The notes under the pieces were generated by a model, which did not search any database, had not been told where the DNA came from, and saw nothing but the letters and a program-made list of their open reading frames with translations. Position numbers and translations under genes: made by a program. Of a stretch of DNA of 64,000 nt, positions 20,386-30,277 are shown in pieces. Position 1 is the stretch's first letter. Every line of letters begins with the position of its first letter. The stretch is taken from assembly GCA_024347235.1 (NCBI GenBank), contig AP025283.1:2790001-2854000 (forward strand), given 5' to 3'. The DNA is from Aliamphritea spongicola. GTDB lineage: Bacteria; Pseudomonadota; Gammaproteobacteria; Pseudomonadales; Balneatricaceae.

Positions 20386-20932
20386 ATGAAAGGAGTAATC
20401 TTCAACATTCTTGAAGAAATGGTCATCGAGAAATGCGGCATGATGGCCTGGAACGATATTCTCGAAACCCTCGGCCAGGATGGTATCTACACCGCTGGCA
20501 AAAGTTATCCGGATGATAAGCTCTTCGCACTGGTCGGTGAAGTTTCCGCCCGGCTGGAGCTACCGGCTGAAGCCGTTGTCGGCGCGTTCGGTGAGTTTCT
20601 GTTCGACCAGTTGGCCCGGCGTTATCCGGTGTTTCTGGAAACCCAGCCTACCCTCAAAGACTTCCTGAAAAGCATCGACTCTGTGATTCACGTTGAAGTG
20701 CGTAAGCTTTATGAATCGCCGGATCTACCTTCCATCATCTGCCATGAGCCTGACGAGCATACCCTTGTCATGGAATACCGCTCCCCCGCCAGCTTTGTCT
20801 GTTAGCTGAGGGGCTGATTCGCGGTGCTGCCAGCCGCTACAACGAAGCCATTGAAATGACCCATCCGGTCTGCACCCATCAGGGGCCGATCATTGTGATC
20901 TGATCATCCGCTTTACTGAGCAGGCAGCATGA
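20386..20932 (+). CDS. H-NOX heme nitric oxide-binding sensor (frameshifted near C-terminus)
   Basis: Cytoplasmic heme protein of about 181 residues that binds NO and controls the adjacent kinase. It opens with the family signature MKGVIFNILEEMVIEKCG. The proximal heme ligand His102 sits in SVIHVEVRKLY. The literal frame breaks in a C run near 20785; adding one C gives Tyr131, Ser133 and Arg135 (YRSPR), exactly the YxSxR motif that holds the heme propionates. A second base added in the G run near 20883 leads to DHCDLIIRFTEQAA and a stop that overlaps the kinase ATG (ATGA). A Shine-Dalgarno AGGAGG precedes ATG 20386. H-NOX identity is very secure. Confidence 0.93.
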
Positions 20933-21935
20933 ACAAAGAAGCCGAAGCGTATAAAACAGCCTATGCCCGGGAACGGGCTGCCCGCCTGGAAGCGGAGCAG
21001 TTACTGGATGATAAAAGCCGGGAGCTGTTTCTGAAAAACCAGCAGTTAGAAGCCTCTAACACACGGCTGAAAGAGCAGCATAATGCCCTTGTGCGTAACG
21101 AAAGCTGGCAACCCTGGGCACACTGTCCGCCGGTGTTGCCCATGAGATCAATAATCCGCTAGCCTTTGTTTACAGTAACCTTGGCAGCCTGAACGGCTAT
21201 ATCGGCGGATACCAAAAATTGCTGCAGATGGTGCAGTGCTGGCAGGCGGATGAGCAGCTGAGTCCACAACAGGCTGAGGCGCTCAGCCAGCTGATAGAAG
21301 CCGAAGATCTGGTGTTTATCAGCGAGGACATTACAGGCCTGCTGGCTGATTCACAGGAAGGTCTGGACCGCCTGAAAGACATTGTGCAGAACCTCAGACG
21401 CTTTGCCCATTCTCAGGATACCGACTGGGAAGATGTGGATGTGACCGACGGCCTGGAAAGCACCCTGAAAATTCTCAACAGCCAGCTGAAAAATACCGTC
21501 ACGCTGGAAAAACACTTTGCTGAATTACCCATGGTGCCCGGCAAAGCTAACGAACTGAATCAGACATTCCTGAACATCATCGTAAATGCCTGCCACGCCA
21601 TGAAAGATACAGAACGGCCATTACTGCGCATTGAGACCCGCAAGGAAGAAGACGAGGTCCTTGTTCAGATCACGGATAACGGCTGCGGTATGGATGAAGC
21701 GGTGCTTAAGTCCCTGTTTGATCCCTTCTTCACCACGAAACCCGTGGGCGAAGGCACCGGCATGGGCATGTCGATTACCTATTCAATTATTAAGAATCAT
21801 CAGGGGCGTTTGAAGGTGGCCAGTAAACCAGGCGTTGGTAGCCGCTTCAGTATTTATCTGCCACTGAAACGCAGTGAGTCGGCAAATAAGGATACGTTGT
21901 CAGACCCTCAGGATCTGACAGAAGAGCCGGTTTAA
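20929..21935 (+). CDS. H-NOX-associated sensor histidine kinase (HnoK-like), one frameshift
   Basis: Soluble kinase of about 335 residues without membrane segments. It starts with a charged coiled coil (ARERAARLEAEQLLDDKSRE), then the H-box [15 protein letters not shown], the N-box NELNQTFLNIIVNACHAM, and the G-boxes DNGCGMDE and GEGTGMGMSITYSI. A frame break in the A run near 21104 is repaired by one base (NEKLATLGTLSAGV). The start overlaps the H-NOX stop, so both are translated together. In H-NOX/HnoK systems NO-bound H-NOX inhibits the kinase, which feeds regulators affecting c-di-GMP; the convergent GGDEF-EAL gene fits this, but no dedicated regulator is adjacent. Confidence 0.88.
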
Positions 21936-21982
21936 TACCACACTCAGAGAGATATAGTCAGAGTATTTATTAATCAGTTTTA

Positions 21983-24667
21983 TTAATCCGTCAGCCCGGG
22001 CTGTGAAGCAGGCACAGCGGCTTCTTCAACAGCCTCTTCATGCACAGCAGATGAGTTCATCACCTGCTCAGCAAAAACCTCTGCAGACATCGGCCGGCCT
22101 AACAGGTATCCCTGCACCGCATCACATCCGGCGGTGTGCAGGAAGTCATACTGATAGGCGTCTTCCACCCTTCTGCCACGACCTTCAGTCCCAGACCTTT
22201 AGCCATCGCAATCGACGCCAGAATCAGTTTCTGATCACTCGGATCACTGGCCAGATCCCGCACAAAACTGCGGTCAATCTTCAGCACGTCAAACGGGAAC
22301 TGTTTCAGATAACTCAGCGAAGAATAACCGGTACCGAAATCATCCATCGACAGGCAGATACCCATATCCTTGATTTGCTGCAGAACAGTTTTGGTGCTGG
22401 CATCGTGTTTGATCAACAGGCCTTCGGTGATCTCAAGTACCAGCTGATGAGCCGGGAAACCGCTCTGCTCCAGCGCCTGATGCAACACCTGAACGATATG
22501 GCCATCCTTAAATTGCCGGGGAGACACGTTAATCCCCAGAGTAAACTCACCGTTAAGCTGCTCACTCCAGCGCTTCGCCTGATGGCAGGCGCGGGTCAGA
22601 ATCCATTCGCCCAGCGGGACGATTAAGCCGGTTTGCTCGGCAACCGGAATAAACACATCCGGCGGCACCATGCCCAGCTGCTGATTATCCCAGCGCACCA
22701 GTACTTCCGCGCCCAGCAGCTGCTGTTCCTTAAATGAATAGATCGGCTGGAAGTTGAGATAGATTTCATCCCGTTCCAGCGCACCCCGTAACTGATCTTC
22801 CACTTCCAGCCGGTCGGTAATCTCGTTATTCATTTCCGGCGTATAGAAGGCAAAATTATTACGCCCTTCCGCCTTAACGTGGTACATGGCGGTGTCGGCC
22901 TTTTTCAGCAACTCTTCCGGCTGGGTACCATCCTGCGGCGCAATCACCAGCCCGATGCTGCCGGAAATAAAGTAACTGCGGCCCTGCAGCTGAAATTCCA
23001 TCGCCAGCGCCACCAGTATTTTGCGGGCAATGGCTTCGGCATCCGCCTGACTTTGCTGGTTTTCAAGAATCAGAATGAATTCGTCACCGCCATAACGGGC
23101 CAGGGTATCGTCTTCGTGGATCACGTCCTGCAACCGCTGGGAGACGGATATCAGCAGCTCATCGCCCACTTTATGCCCGAGGCTGTCGTTGATCTTTTAA
23201 AGTCATCCAGATCAATAAACATCAGCACCACAAAGCCATCATTCAGCATTGAGCGGCCAATGGCCCTCTCCAGGCGCTGGGTCATCAACGTACGGTTAGG
23301 CAGGTTGGTCAGGGCGTCAAACTGGGCCTGATAACGGACCAGCTTTTCACGCTGGCGGCGGACGGTAATGTCCTGCAAATTGATAATCGTCGCGGGGCCG
23401 TCATCCAGAATGATATGTTTGGTATTCAGTTCAACCGGAAAGCTCATGCCGTCACGGCGCAGTGCTTCAACCTCAATATGCTGCTCACTGTTAGCCATGG
23501 CCTTCTGCACCAGTTCAGCCTGGGCACTGCCCCACAGATCCGGCATTTCGGTACTGAGTAATTCACTACGGGTATAACCAAACATGCTTTCAGCAACTTC
23601 GTTGAAATCGATGATCTGGTTGTCCCGCAACATAAAGACGGCTTCACTGCCGGTATGGGTCAGTTGCCGTAAACGGGATTCACTGGTACGTAAATTCTGA
23701 ATATCACGCATCAGCTCCTCAATATACACCCGCCCCTTACTGAGCAACATCCAGGTAATCATCGCCAGAATCACCGCCACCAGCGACAACAGGGTTATTA
23801 CCGATACATCTGCAAAATGGCTGGAAGGCAGATAGTTTTCATCTTCCAGATACAGCCAGCGCCATCCGGGTAGCCGCTCAATTTCAGCCGTCGATACCCG
23901 GTAGGTATTGCTGAACTCATCGGTCACCACCGGCGAGCCGGTTTTCCAGACAAACGGCAATGTCTCGGTCACTCTCACCAAACTGACGCCCGTCAACCAG
24001 CAACTGCTGCTGCCAGCTATCCAGCGGGTTCATGCTTCTGAACACCCATTCACGGATGTTTGACGCCATGACAATGCTGTCCGGCGATAACAGCACCATT
24101 TTGCCCGGTACATCAGAAAACCGATCTTCCAGACCGGAAATATCAACCTTATTAACAATCACCCCCAGTAACTGGCCATCATCACCGCGCACCTGATGGG
24201 AAAAATACAGCCCCGCTTTTTCGTGCGGTATCCCAGTGCCAGATACACAGATGAGATCCCGGACAGCGCCTGGCTGAAATAAGGACGGTAGGCAAAATTG
24301 TTGCCCAGAATCTGCTGTTTCAGCGGATTATCATTCACAGCCACCATATAGCCGTCGAGATCCATGAGGTAACACAGGGATGCAGAGTTAATTTCACAGA
24401 TACTGTTAAGCAGCGGCGTCGGGTCGCCACCGGGGCTGGTGTAAAAATCTTTACCTCAGTCATGCTGGCTTGCAGATTTAACTGCCGGGACTGAGCCCGC
24501 AAATATGCATCGAGTTCTGCATTCACTTTTTCCACATAACTGTCGGCCCGCTGCCGGGACTGATGTTCAGCGTCGGTTTCAAGCAGCCAGAGATAACCGC
24601 CAAAACTGCCAAATACCGTCAGCAGACAGAGCAACGCCAGAGAAAACTGAATGGATTTAAGCTTCAT
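21983..24667 (-). CDS. Membrane c-di-GMP protein: Cache, PAS, GGDEF, EAL (frameshifted)
   Basis: A sensor of about 895 residues. N-terminal helix SLALLCLLTVFGSFGGYLWL, then a periplasmic Cache domain (LDGYMVAVNDNPLKQQILGN, FAYRPYFSQALSG). A second helix (VITLLSLVAVILAMITWMLL) follows, then a PAS domain (GSEAVFMLRDNQIIDFNEVA), then GGDEF with an intact YGGDEF active site. Last is EAL with EVLVRW, the loop DDFGTGYSSLSYL, the Lys in LKIDRSF and QGYLLGRP. Both catalytic sites look complete, so it may make and break c-di-GMP. Frame breaks at about 24440, 24200, 23960, 23200 (A run, restoring FKKINDSLGHKVGDE) and 22170. It faces the H-NOX operon. Confidence 0.88.
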
Positions 24668-25064
24668 GACACAGGTTTAAGCACTGACCGGTTGGGTTGG
24701 AATTAACATAAGACCTCTCTGTAAGCGTGTTTGCTGATACGTCAGAGTGGCCAGAGAATTATTTGAGAAAACATAAAATGCCGTTATTACATGCATAGTA
24801 CTGCTCCGGGATTGCTTACCGGTGATTCGACATCCGTTAAACATCCCGTGTTTCCGGCAAACTTATAATCTTCTGCGCTGTCCGGACGTAATTACATGAA
24901 ACTTAGGGTTAAGCCTACAACGATACTGGCAGTTTATCTGCTCATGAAGCGGGAGAACTCACCAGACTGGGTATACCCTGCCTTAAAATCAAACAGTTAT
25001 ATTACGGCCGGAGGCTGACTCTATCCTTAAGAACAGCCGGCAGAACAGCTGCTCAGCCCTTGCC
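24668..25064. other. Intergenic region without a recognised gene
   Basis: About 400 bp between the Cache-GGDEF-EAL start and the stop of the REC-HD gene. It must hold the promoter of the former. I see no credible ORF, terminator or repeat in it. Confidence 0.45.
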
Positions 25065-26344
25065 TCATTTACGCTGCTGAATATAAATCCGGAAGTGCTC
25101 TCCCAGATTAAATTCCATTTCCCGCAAGCGTTCGATGGCCACGTCATCCATGACCATACCGGCACTGAGCAGGAGTACATGCTGTTCACTGAGAAGGTCA
25201 CGGGTCAGCTTCATACCCGGCTTCAGTTCCACACTGCCAATATATTCATCCTTAAGAGCAGCCCCCTGCTTATTAAGTTCCTGCAGAGCCTTAACCAGTG
25301 TTTTCAGTGCTTCAGGGTTATAACGTTCTTCAGCGGTGTCCTGCATATAACGGATGGCTTCTGCGGTGCTGTAAGCCCGCTCAGAATAATGACCGTTCAC
25401 CAGCTCCACGTAGTCATTTACGACGCACAGATACTGGGCTCCAAGGCTTATTTCGTCCGCCTTCAGGCCTGAGGGATATCCGCTGCCATCCAGATATTCT
25501 TTATGCTGAGCAATAATCTTGCCGGCGTCATAAAGCGGCTTAACCAGCATAATCTGTGCCTGTGCCAGCAGAGGATGTCGGCGATACAGACGCTGCCGGG
25601 CCGGCGACAGCTGGAGATAGGCAGGCTTAATGAGTTGATCATCAAAACTCAGTTTGCCGATGTTACGTAACTGCCAGGCGTAATAGAGCTGCTTTAAATC
25701 GCCGCCCTTCAGAGGGCTGAGTTTGGCCACTGTGACCATCAGCTTATTCAGCCTGACATTGTCTTCCGCCAATTGTCCCAGTCGTCGGGCAGTCAGTGCG
25801 GAAAACATCCGCACCACTGAACGGTAACTGCTCTTAAGCTCGGTATGGCTATGTAACAACCGGGCAGTCCGGTCTTCAACGGCACCGGCCAGTTTACGGG
25901 TGAGTTTTTCAGCTGCTTATTACTTTCCAGCGTCAATTCATGCAGCTGTTCGTTTTCCCGTTTTAGCTGCCCCAGCTGTAAACATTTCTCCACCGCCTGC
26001 AACATTTCGTCATCTTCCCAGGGTTTGAGAAGAAAACGGCTGACCTTACCTTTATTGATGGCCCGAACGGTTACTTCCGACTCAACGGACGCGGTCATGC
26101 CGATGCGTTCAGTTTCCGGCCATTTGGCAGCCACTTCACTGAGAAACTCATCGCCGCTCATGTTGGGCATGTTCATGTCACTGATCACCAAATCCATGGG
26201 AATATCTTCCAGAATAGCCAGACCGGCCTCTCCGGATTCAGCGCAGTGTATATGGTGCCCGACAGGCTCCAGCAGCGCTTTCAGCGCCGCCAGGTATTCA
26301 GCGTCATCATCCACCAGAAGAATCGATCGGTAATCAGTATCCAT
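25065..26344 (-). CDS. Response regulator with degenerate HD-GYP-like output domain
   Basis: A 426-residue protein that starts with a receiver domain: SILLVDDDAEYLAAL, phospho-Asp in DLVISDMNMPNMSGDEFLSE and conserved Lys in FLLKPWEDDE. A coiled coil follows, then an HD-GYP-type domain (RLYRRHPLLAQAQIML, YLDGSGYPSGLKADEISLGA). The metal-binding HD signature, normally LHDIGK, reads LRNIGK, and the HHE motif reads QHKEYLDGSGYP. Loss of these ligands suggests no phosphodiesterase activity, perhaps c-di-GMP binding or protein interaction. One break at an A run near 25907 is repaired by a base (QLKKLTRKLAGAVEDRTARL). It is the last gene of a four-gene signalling operon. Confidence 0.85.
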
Positions 26345-26382
26345 GCCGCTCCCTGTAAATAGGTAAAACCTGCCGGTTGTGT

Positions 26383-28248
26383 TTAATCCTGCTGTACCGC
26401 TGCGGTATTTGCCGGCAGTGAGATCTGGAATTCAGTGCCCTTGCCAGGCTCGCTGGTAACCTTTATCGAACCGCCATGCTTTTCGATAATGCCATGGCTG
26501 ATAGAAAGGCCCAACCCGGTACCTTCACCCACTTTTTGCTGGTATAGAACGGCGTAAACAGGTCTTTCATGTTGTCGGCAGCGATCCCACAACCTGTATC
26601 CCGAACGCTGATTATTATCTGACCGTCACAATAACGGCTGGCTATAAATATATCCCCGCGGGTCTCAATCGCCTGTACGGCATTCATCAGTAAATTAATA
26701 ATCACCTGCTGAAGCTGGCCGGCATTGGCATCAATTTCCGGTAAATCACCATAGTCTTCATACACAGAGGTTTTGTATTTCAACTCGTTCCAGATGACCT
26801 TCAGGGTATCCTGAATAATGACATTCATATCCACCCGGGCCATTTCCGTTTCACCCACATGGGCAAAGCTCTTCAGGTTAGTAACGATATCCGCCACCCT
26901 TTCAACCCCGGCTGTGGATTCACTGATCAGTTGCGGTGCATCTTCCATGACATAGTCAATATCAGCGCTCTGCCTGAGTTCAGCCAGTTGCTTACGTTGC
27001 TCAGGAAAGGCTTCCAGCCATGCTTCACTGTGCCGGTCAATGAACTGCTGATAGCGCAGCATAGATGCCAGGTATCCCTCAAGGGTGCCCAGATTACTTT
27101 TGACATAACCGATCGGGTTATTGATTTCATGAGCAACCCCAGCTGCCAGCGTACCCAGACTGGCCATTTTCTCTGCATGGACCAGTTGATCCTGGCTTTG
27201 CTGCAATTGCCGGTTCATGCGGGCAAGGTCCTGATTAGAATGCTTTAACTGCTGTTCTCGCCGGTCGATCCGTCGCAGCATCCGGTTAAAGCCTCTGGCC
27301 ACATCCTGAACTTCCCGCCATGCACTGGTTTCATCGATCGGGTCTTTGTTTTTACTGACACTCAGGCGGCGTATCTCCTGCTGCAGATACAGAATCGGCC
27401 GGGCAATCGCCCTTTGTCCCCAGCGGTAGGCCAGCAACACCATGGCGATGGCCACCGATGCCACCAGCAACACCAGTTGCATCAAAATTTCCCAGCGCTG
27501 GTTATGCATGGCTGTATCGTCTACCTGAAACTCAAACCGCAGGTTCTGTGCCGGCCAATCAGCCAGGTACACCGCACCGCCCGGTTGTGGCTGGCCGTAA
27601 TGGGCCACTTCCTGATCCCCTGCAGCAGGCGAATATACATATCACTGAGACGCTCATTCAGTTGGTAATCGTTACTCATGGCACTCAGGGGATTTCTGTA
27701 ATCAGTGCCCCTTCCGCAAATCCCTGATATTCCACCGGAATGACAATGCACCAGTAATATTCACCGCGGATGGCATGCAGCATCACCAGTTCGGATACCT
27801 CACCGCTGATCACTTTTTGCATCCATGGGGCATGGCTGTAATCCGCCTCCAGTTCCGGCCGGGTCGAATAAACTGTACGCCCCTGAAAATCCACCAGGGT
27901 TTCTTTATAACGACGGCCAATCACCGAGAGATTCTGCATAAAGTCACTGACATAGCCGCGCATCTGTTCAGGCTGCAGTACCCCCTGACGCATCACCGGG
28001 AACGCCGCATGGTCACGTAACACGATCATTTGATTGGCAAGAAAACGTTCAAACTCAGCCACCAGAATCTGGCTTTCATGATGCAGATGCTCCTGCCGCA
28101 ACTCCTGCATGACACCGTTAATCCGTAAACCAACCAGCAGCACCACCAGAATGCCCATGATCGCAATACTAAGGGCGGTCAGGCGGGCAACCCCTCTGGC
28201 AATACTGGGTTTACGTGCATTTTGCTGCGGTGCTTGCTGTACTGACAT
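26383..28248 (-). CDS. Membrane sensor histidine kinase (frameshifted)
   Basis: Kinase of about 620 residues. N-terminal helix [17 protein letters not shown], then a periplasmic sensor region ([34 protein letters not shown]) resembling a Cache fold. A second helix ([20 protein letters not shown]), HAMP, coiled coil, the H-box [16 protein letters not shown], the N-box [18 protein letters not shown], and G-boxes DTGCGIA and [14 protein letters not shown]. Breaks near 27620 and at the A run near 26535 are repaired by single bases. It begins 2 bp after the stop of the periplasmic binding protein, suggesting that protein delivers a signal to this kinase; the REC-HD protein downstream is a likely phosphate acceptor. 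Confidence 0.88.
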
Positions 28249-28250
28249 AG

Positions 28251-29458
28251 TTATTCAGACTCCAGAATGATATTCCCCTGCCCGTTGTAGCGGGCCATGC
28301 GCAAATCCTCAGTCCCGAGGGCCTCATGGGCATCCGGCTGATCCGGGCTGAACGCAGAAAAAGGTTGCCGGTAGGTTTTGATCAGCCCTTCAACCGGTAC
28401 CTGCAACCGGTTAAGCGCAGCGCGGATAGCCGCCCGGTCAGCGATCACATCTCCCGTCAGCCCCGCCTGTTCGATGGCGGCGATCATCAACCGGGTCAGG
28501 TCATAGGCATGAATAAATCCTGCCGGGGCCTTAATATCCCGGGCGCTGATCACATCGGAAAAGTTCTCGCGGGTTTGTTGCAGCACCTGCTCTGCCAGCG
28601 GCGTCCGGGGCAATTCGAGAAATGAAAAACGGGTCTGGATAAATTTAAGGTCAGCCTGCTGGCGGGCTTCAGCAGATACATCTGTGGCGAAATCGCCGCC
28701 GGTAATCCCCAGTGACTGCGAACCGGTAACTTCAGGGAAGGATCTTCCGCCATTGCCTGCAGCAACACTTTGCCTTCCGGCGCGTTGGCCACCAGAAAGA
28801 TCACATCCGCACCGGAGTCACGGGCCGTACGTAAAATGGTTCTGGCATTGTATTGCCCCAGCGACCAGTTAAACCAGCTGACCCCGGCCGCCTTCAGGTT
28901 TCTGGCTGCCAGCGCGCGGAGCATATTTTTCGTTTGAACGTCCCCAGCCGGTATTTTCAAGCAACAGATAGGGACGGCTGAAACCTTCAGTATCCACTGA
29001 GTAGGCAGTGATAAACTCACCGGCCTTACTGTCATCCACCGACAACCGGTAGATCCAGTTTTCCGCCTCTTTACTGCGGGTAATAGGCGCCGCTGCCGCC
29101 CAGGGGTCCAGTAACAGAATTTTTGCCGGTTAATGAATGACTGATTCGCCAGCAGCGGAGGCGAATGCAAACCGCTGAACACCAACAGGCCCCGATCATC
29201 CTTCAGAAAGGCTTCCAAGTTTACCTTGCTGCGGGACGAGTTGCCCCGGTGATCCCGGATTACTATTTCAAACAGATAGCCTTCGATCAGAAAGTCACGT
29301 TCCTTCAGCGCCGTATAAATGCCCCGGTAAATCGATTCAGTTGCCTGCCGCGAAATGCTGTTGTCCGCATCAATATACAGCCGCATGAGGTTATCCCGGG
29401 CGAGAACCGGCCATGCCAGGACACACACCATCAGAAAAATGATCAGACGTAGCTGCAT
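28251..29458 (-). CDS. Periplasmic binding protein of the branched-chain amino-acid type (sensor component), frameshifted
   Basis: A secreted protein of about 400 residues with a signal peptide (IIFLMVCVLAWPVLA). It resembles ABC-type Leu/Ile/Val or amide binding proteins: LMRLYIDADNSISRQATESI, LLVFSGLHSPPLLAN, ARDSGADVIFLVANAPEGKV and the C-terminal PAGFIHAYDLTRLMIAAIEQ. No transporter genes are nearby. It sits directly upstream of a membrane kinase in the same operon, as in two-component systems that use a periplasmic binding protein as the sensor. Frame breaks lie near 29110, 28950, 28720 and 28625. The ligand cannot be named. Confidence 0.75.
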
Positions 29459-29498
29459 ATCGGTTACTCCTATTCATAAGGCAAATATGTTCGGACGT

Positions 29499-30117
29499 TC
29501 AGGCTTCCTTACGGTTTGAATTCATGACCAGTTGTTGTGCCAGTTCCCGCAGCCTCTGGTTATCAAAAGGCTTGGCCAGAACCTCATCGGCACCGCTATC
29601 CAAAGCCTTTTTCAGTGCAGCCGGTGGCAAGGCAGAAATCACCAGAATCCGGCAGTCACTAATCTGCCGGTTCCCCGGATATAGCGGATGACTTCATAGC
29701 CATCGAGCCCGGGCATACTCAGATCCAATAACACCAGATCCGGCTTTTCCTGCAGCATCAGGCTACCGGCCTGAAATCCGTCAGCCGCTTCATGTAACTC
29801 CCAGCGTAATGGCCGTAATACCCGGTTAATGGCCCGGCGGACATCTTTTTCATCGTCAACAATCAGCACCTTAGGAACACTGACGCCTGCCGTTTCTGTT
29901 GCAGAAGGTTTGCCTTCAGGGCTGGCTGTGCCCTGCAATTCAGCCGGAACAGGCAGCCCGTTTTCTTCCAGAAAGGCGATAAAATCACCTTCCTGTACCC
30001 GGTGATTGCCCCGGGCAAGCGGAATGCTTTCAGCTTGCCGCTGGTGATCCAGCGCAATACCGTTCGGGGATTTACGTTACACAGAGTGGCAATCTTGCCA
30101 CTGGTCAATGTCTGCAT
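29499..30117 (-). CDS. BldC/MerR-like HTH fused to a receiver domain (DNA-binding regulator)
   Basis: About 205 residues. The N-terminus reads MQTLTSGKIATLCNVNPRTV then LRWITSGKLKAFRLPGGNHR, a winged-helix HTH of the excisionase/BldC/MerR kind. A Pro/Ala-rich linker follows, then a receiver: VPKVLIVDDEKDVRRAINRV, phospho-Asp in DLVLLDLSMPGLDGYEVI, and restored CRILVISALPPAALKKAL with Lys in LAKPFDNQRL. The order HTH then REC is the reverse of most response regulators. Breaks at 30008 (C/G run) and near 29670. It heads the operon with the binding protein, kinase and REC-HD protein. Shine-Dalgarno AAAGGAG precedes ATG 30117, and an array of 9-bp direct repeats lies just upstream. Confidence 0.82.
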
Positions 30118-30153
30118 GGAGGCTCCTTTATTCCTCTCTATACTAGACACCTT

Positions 30154-30207
30154 TTCAGACAAATGCGACTTATCAGACAAACCGGACATTCAGGACATAT
30201 CCGACAA
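30154..30207. repeat. Six tandem 9-bp iterons upstream of the HTH-REC operon
   Basis: On the plus strand GAC recurs at 30158, 30167, 30176, 30185, 30194 and 30203, exactly every 9 bp. The units are TTCAGACAA, ATGCGACTT, ATCAGACAA, ACCGGACAT, TCAGGACAT and ATCCGACAA (consensus about WTCMGACAW). A further GAC at 30146 is out of phase. The array ends 37 bp before the HTH-REC start codon, so it overlaps the expected promoter. Confidence 0.75.
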
Positions 30208-30235
30208 GTTAAGTTTATTAAGCAAACCGCAGGCA

Positions 30236-30262
30236 CAAAAAGCCCGGCAGGTGCCGGGCTTT
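30236..30262 (-). terminator. Intrinsic terminator of uvrB
   Basis: On the minus strand AAAGCCCGGCA and TGCCGGGCTTT form a strong stem with a tiny loop, followed by TTTTTG. It begins 16 bp after the uvrB stop. Confidence 0.88.
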
Positions 30263-30277
30263 CCGTTAAGTTCGATC

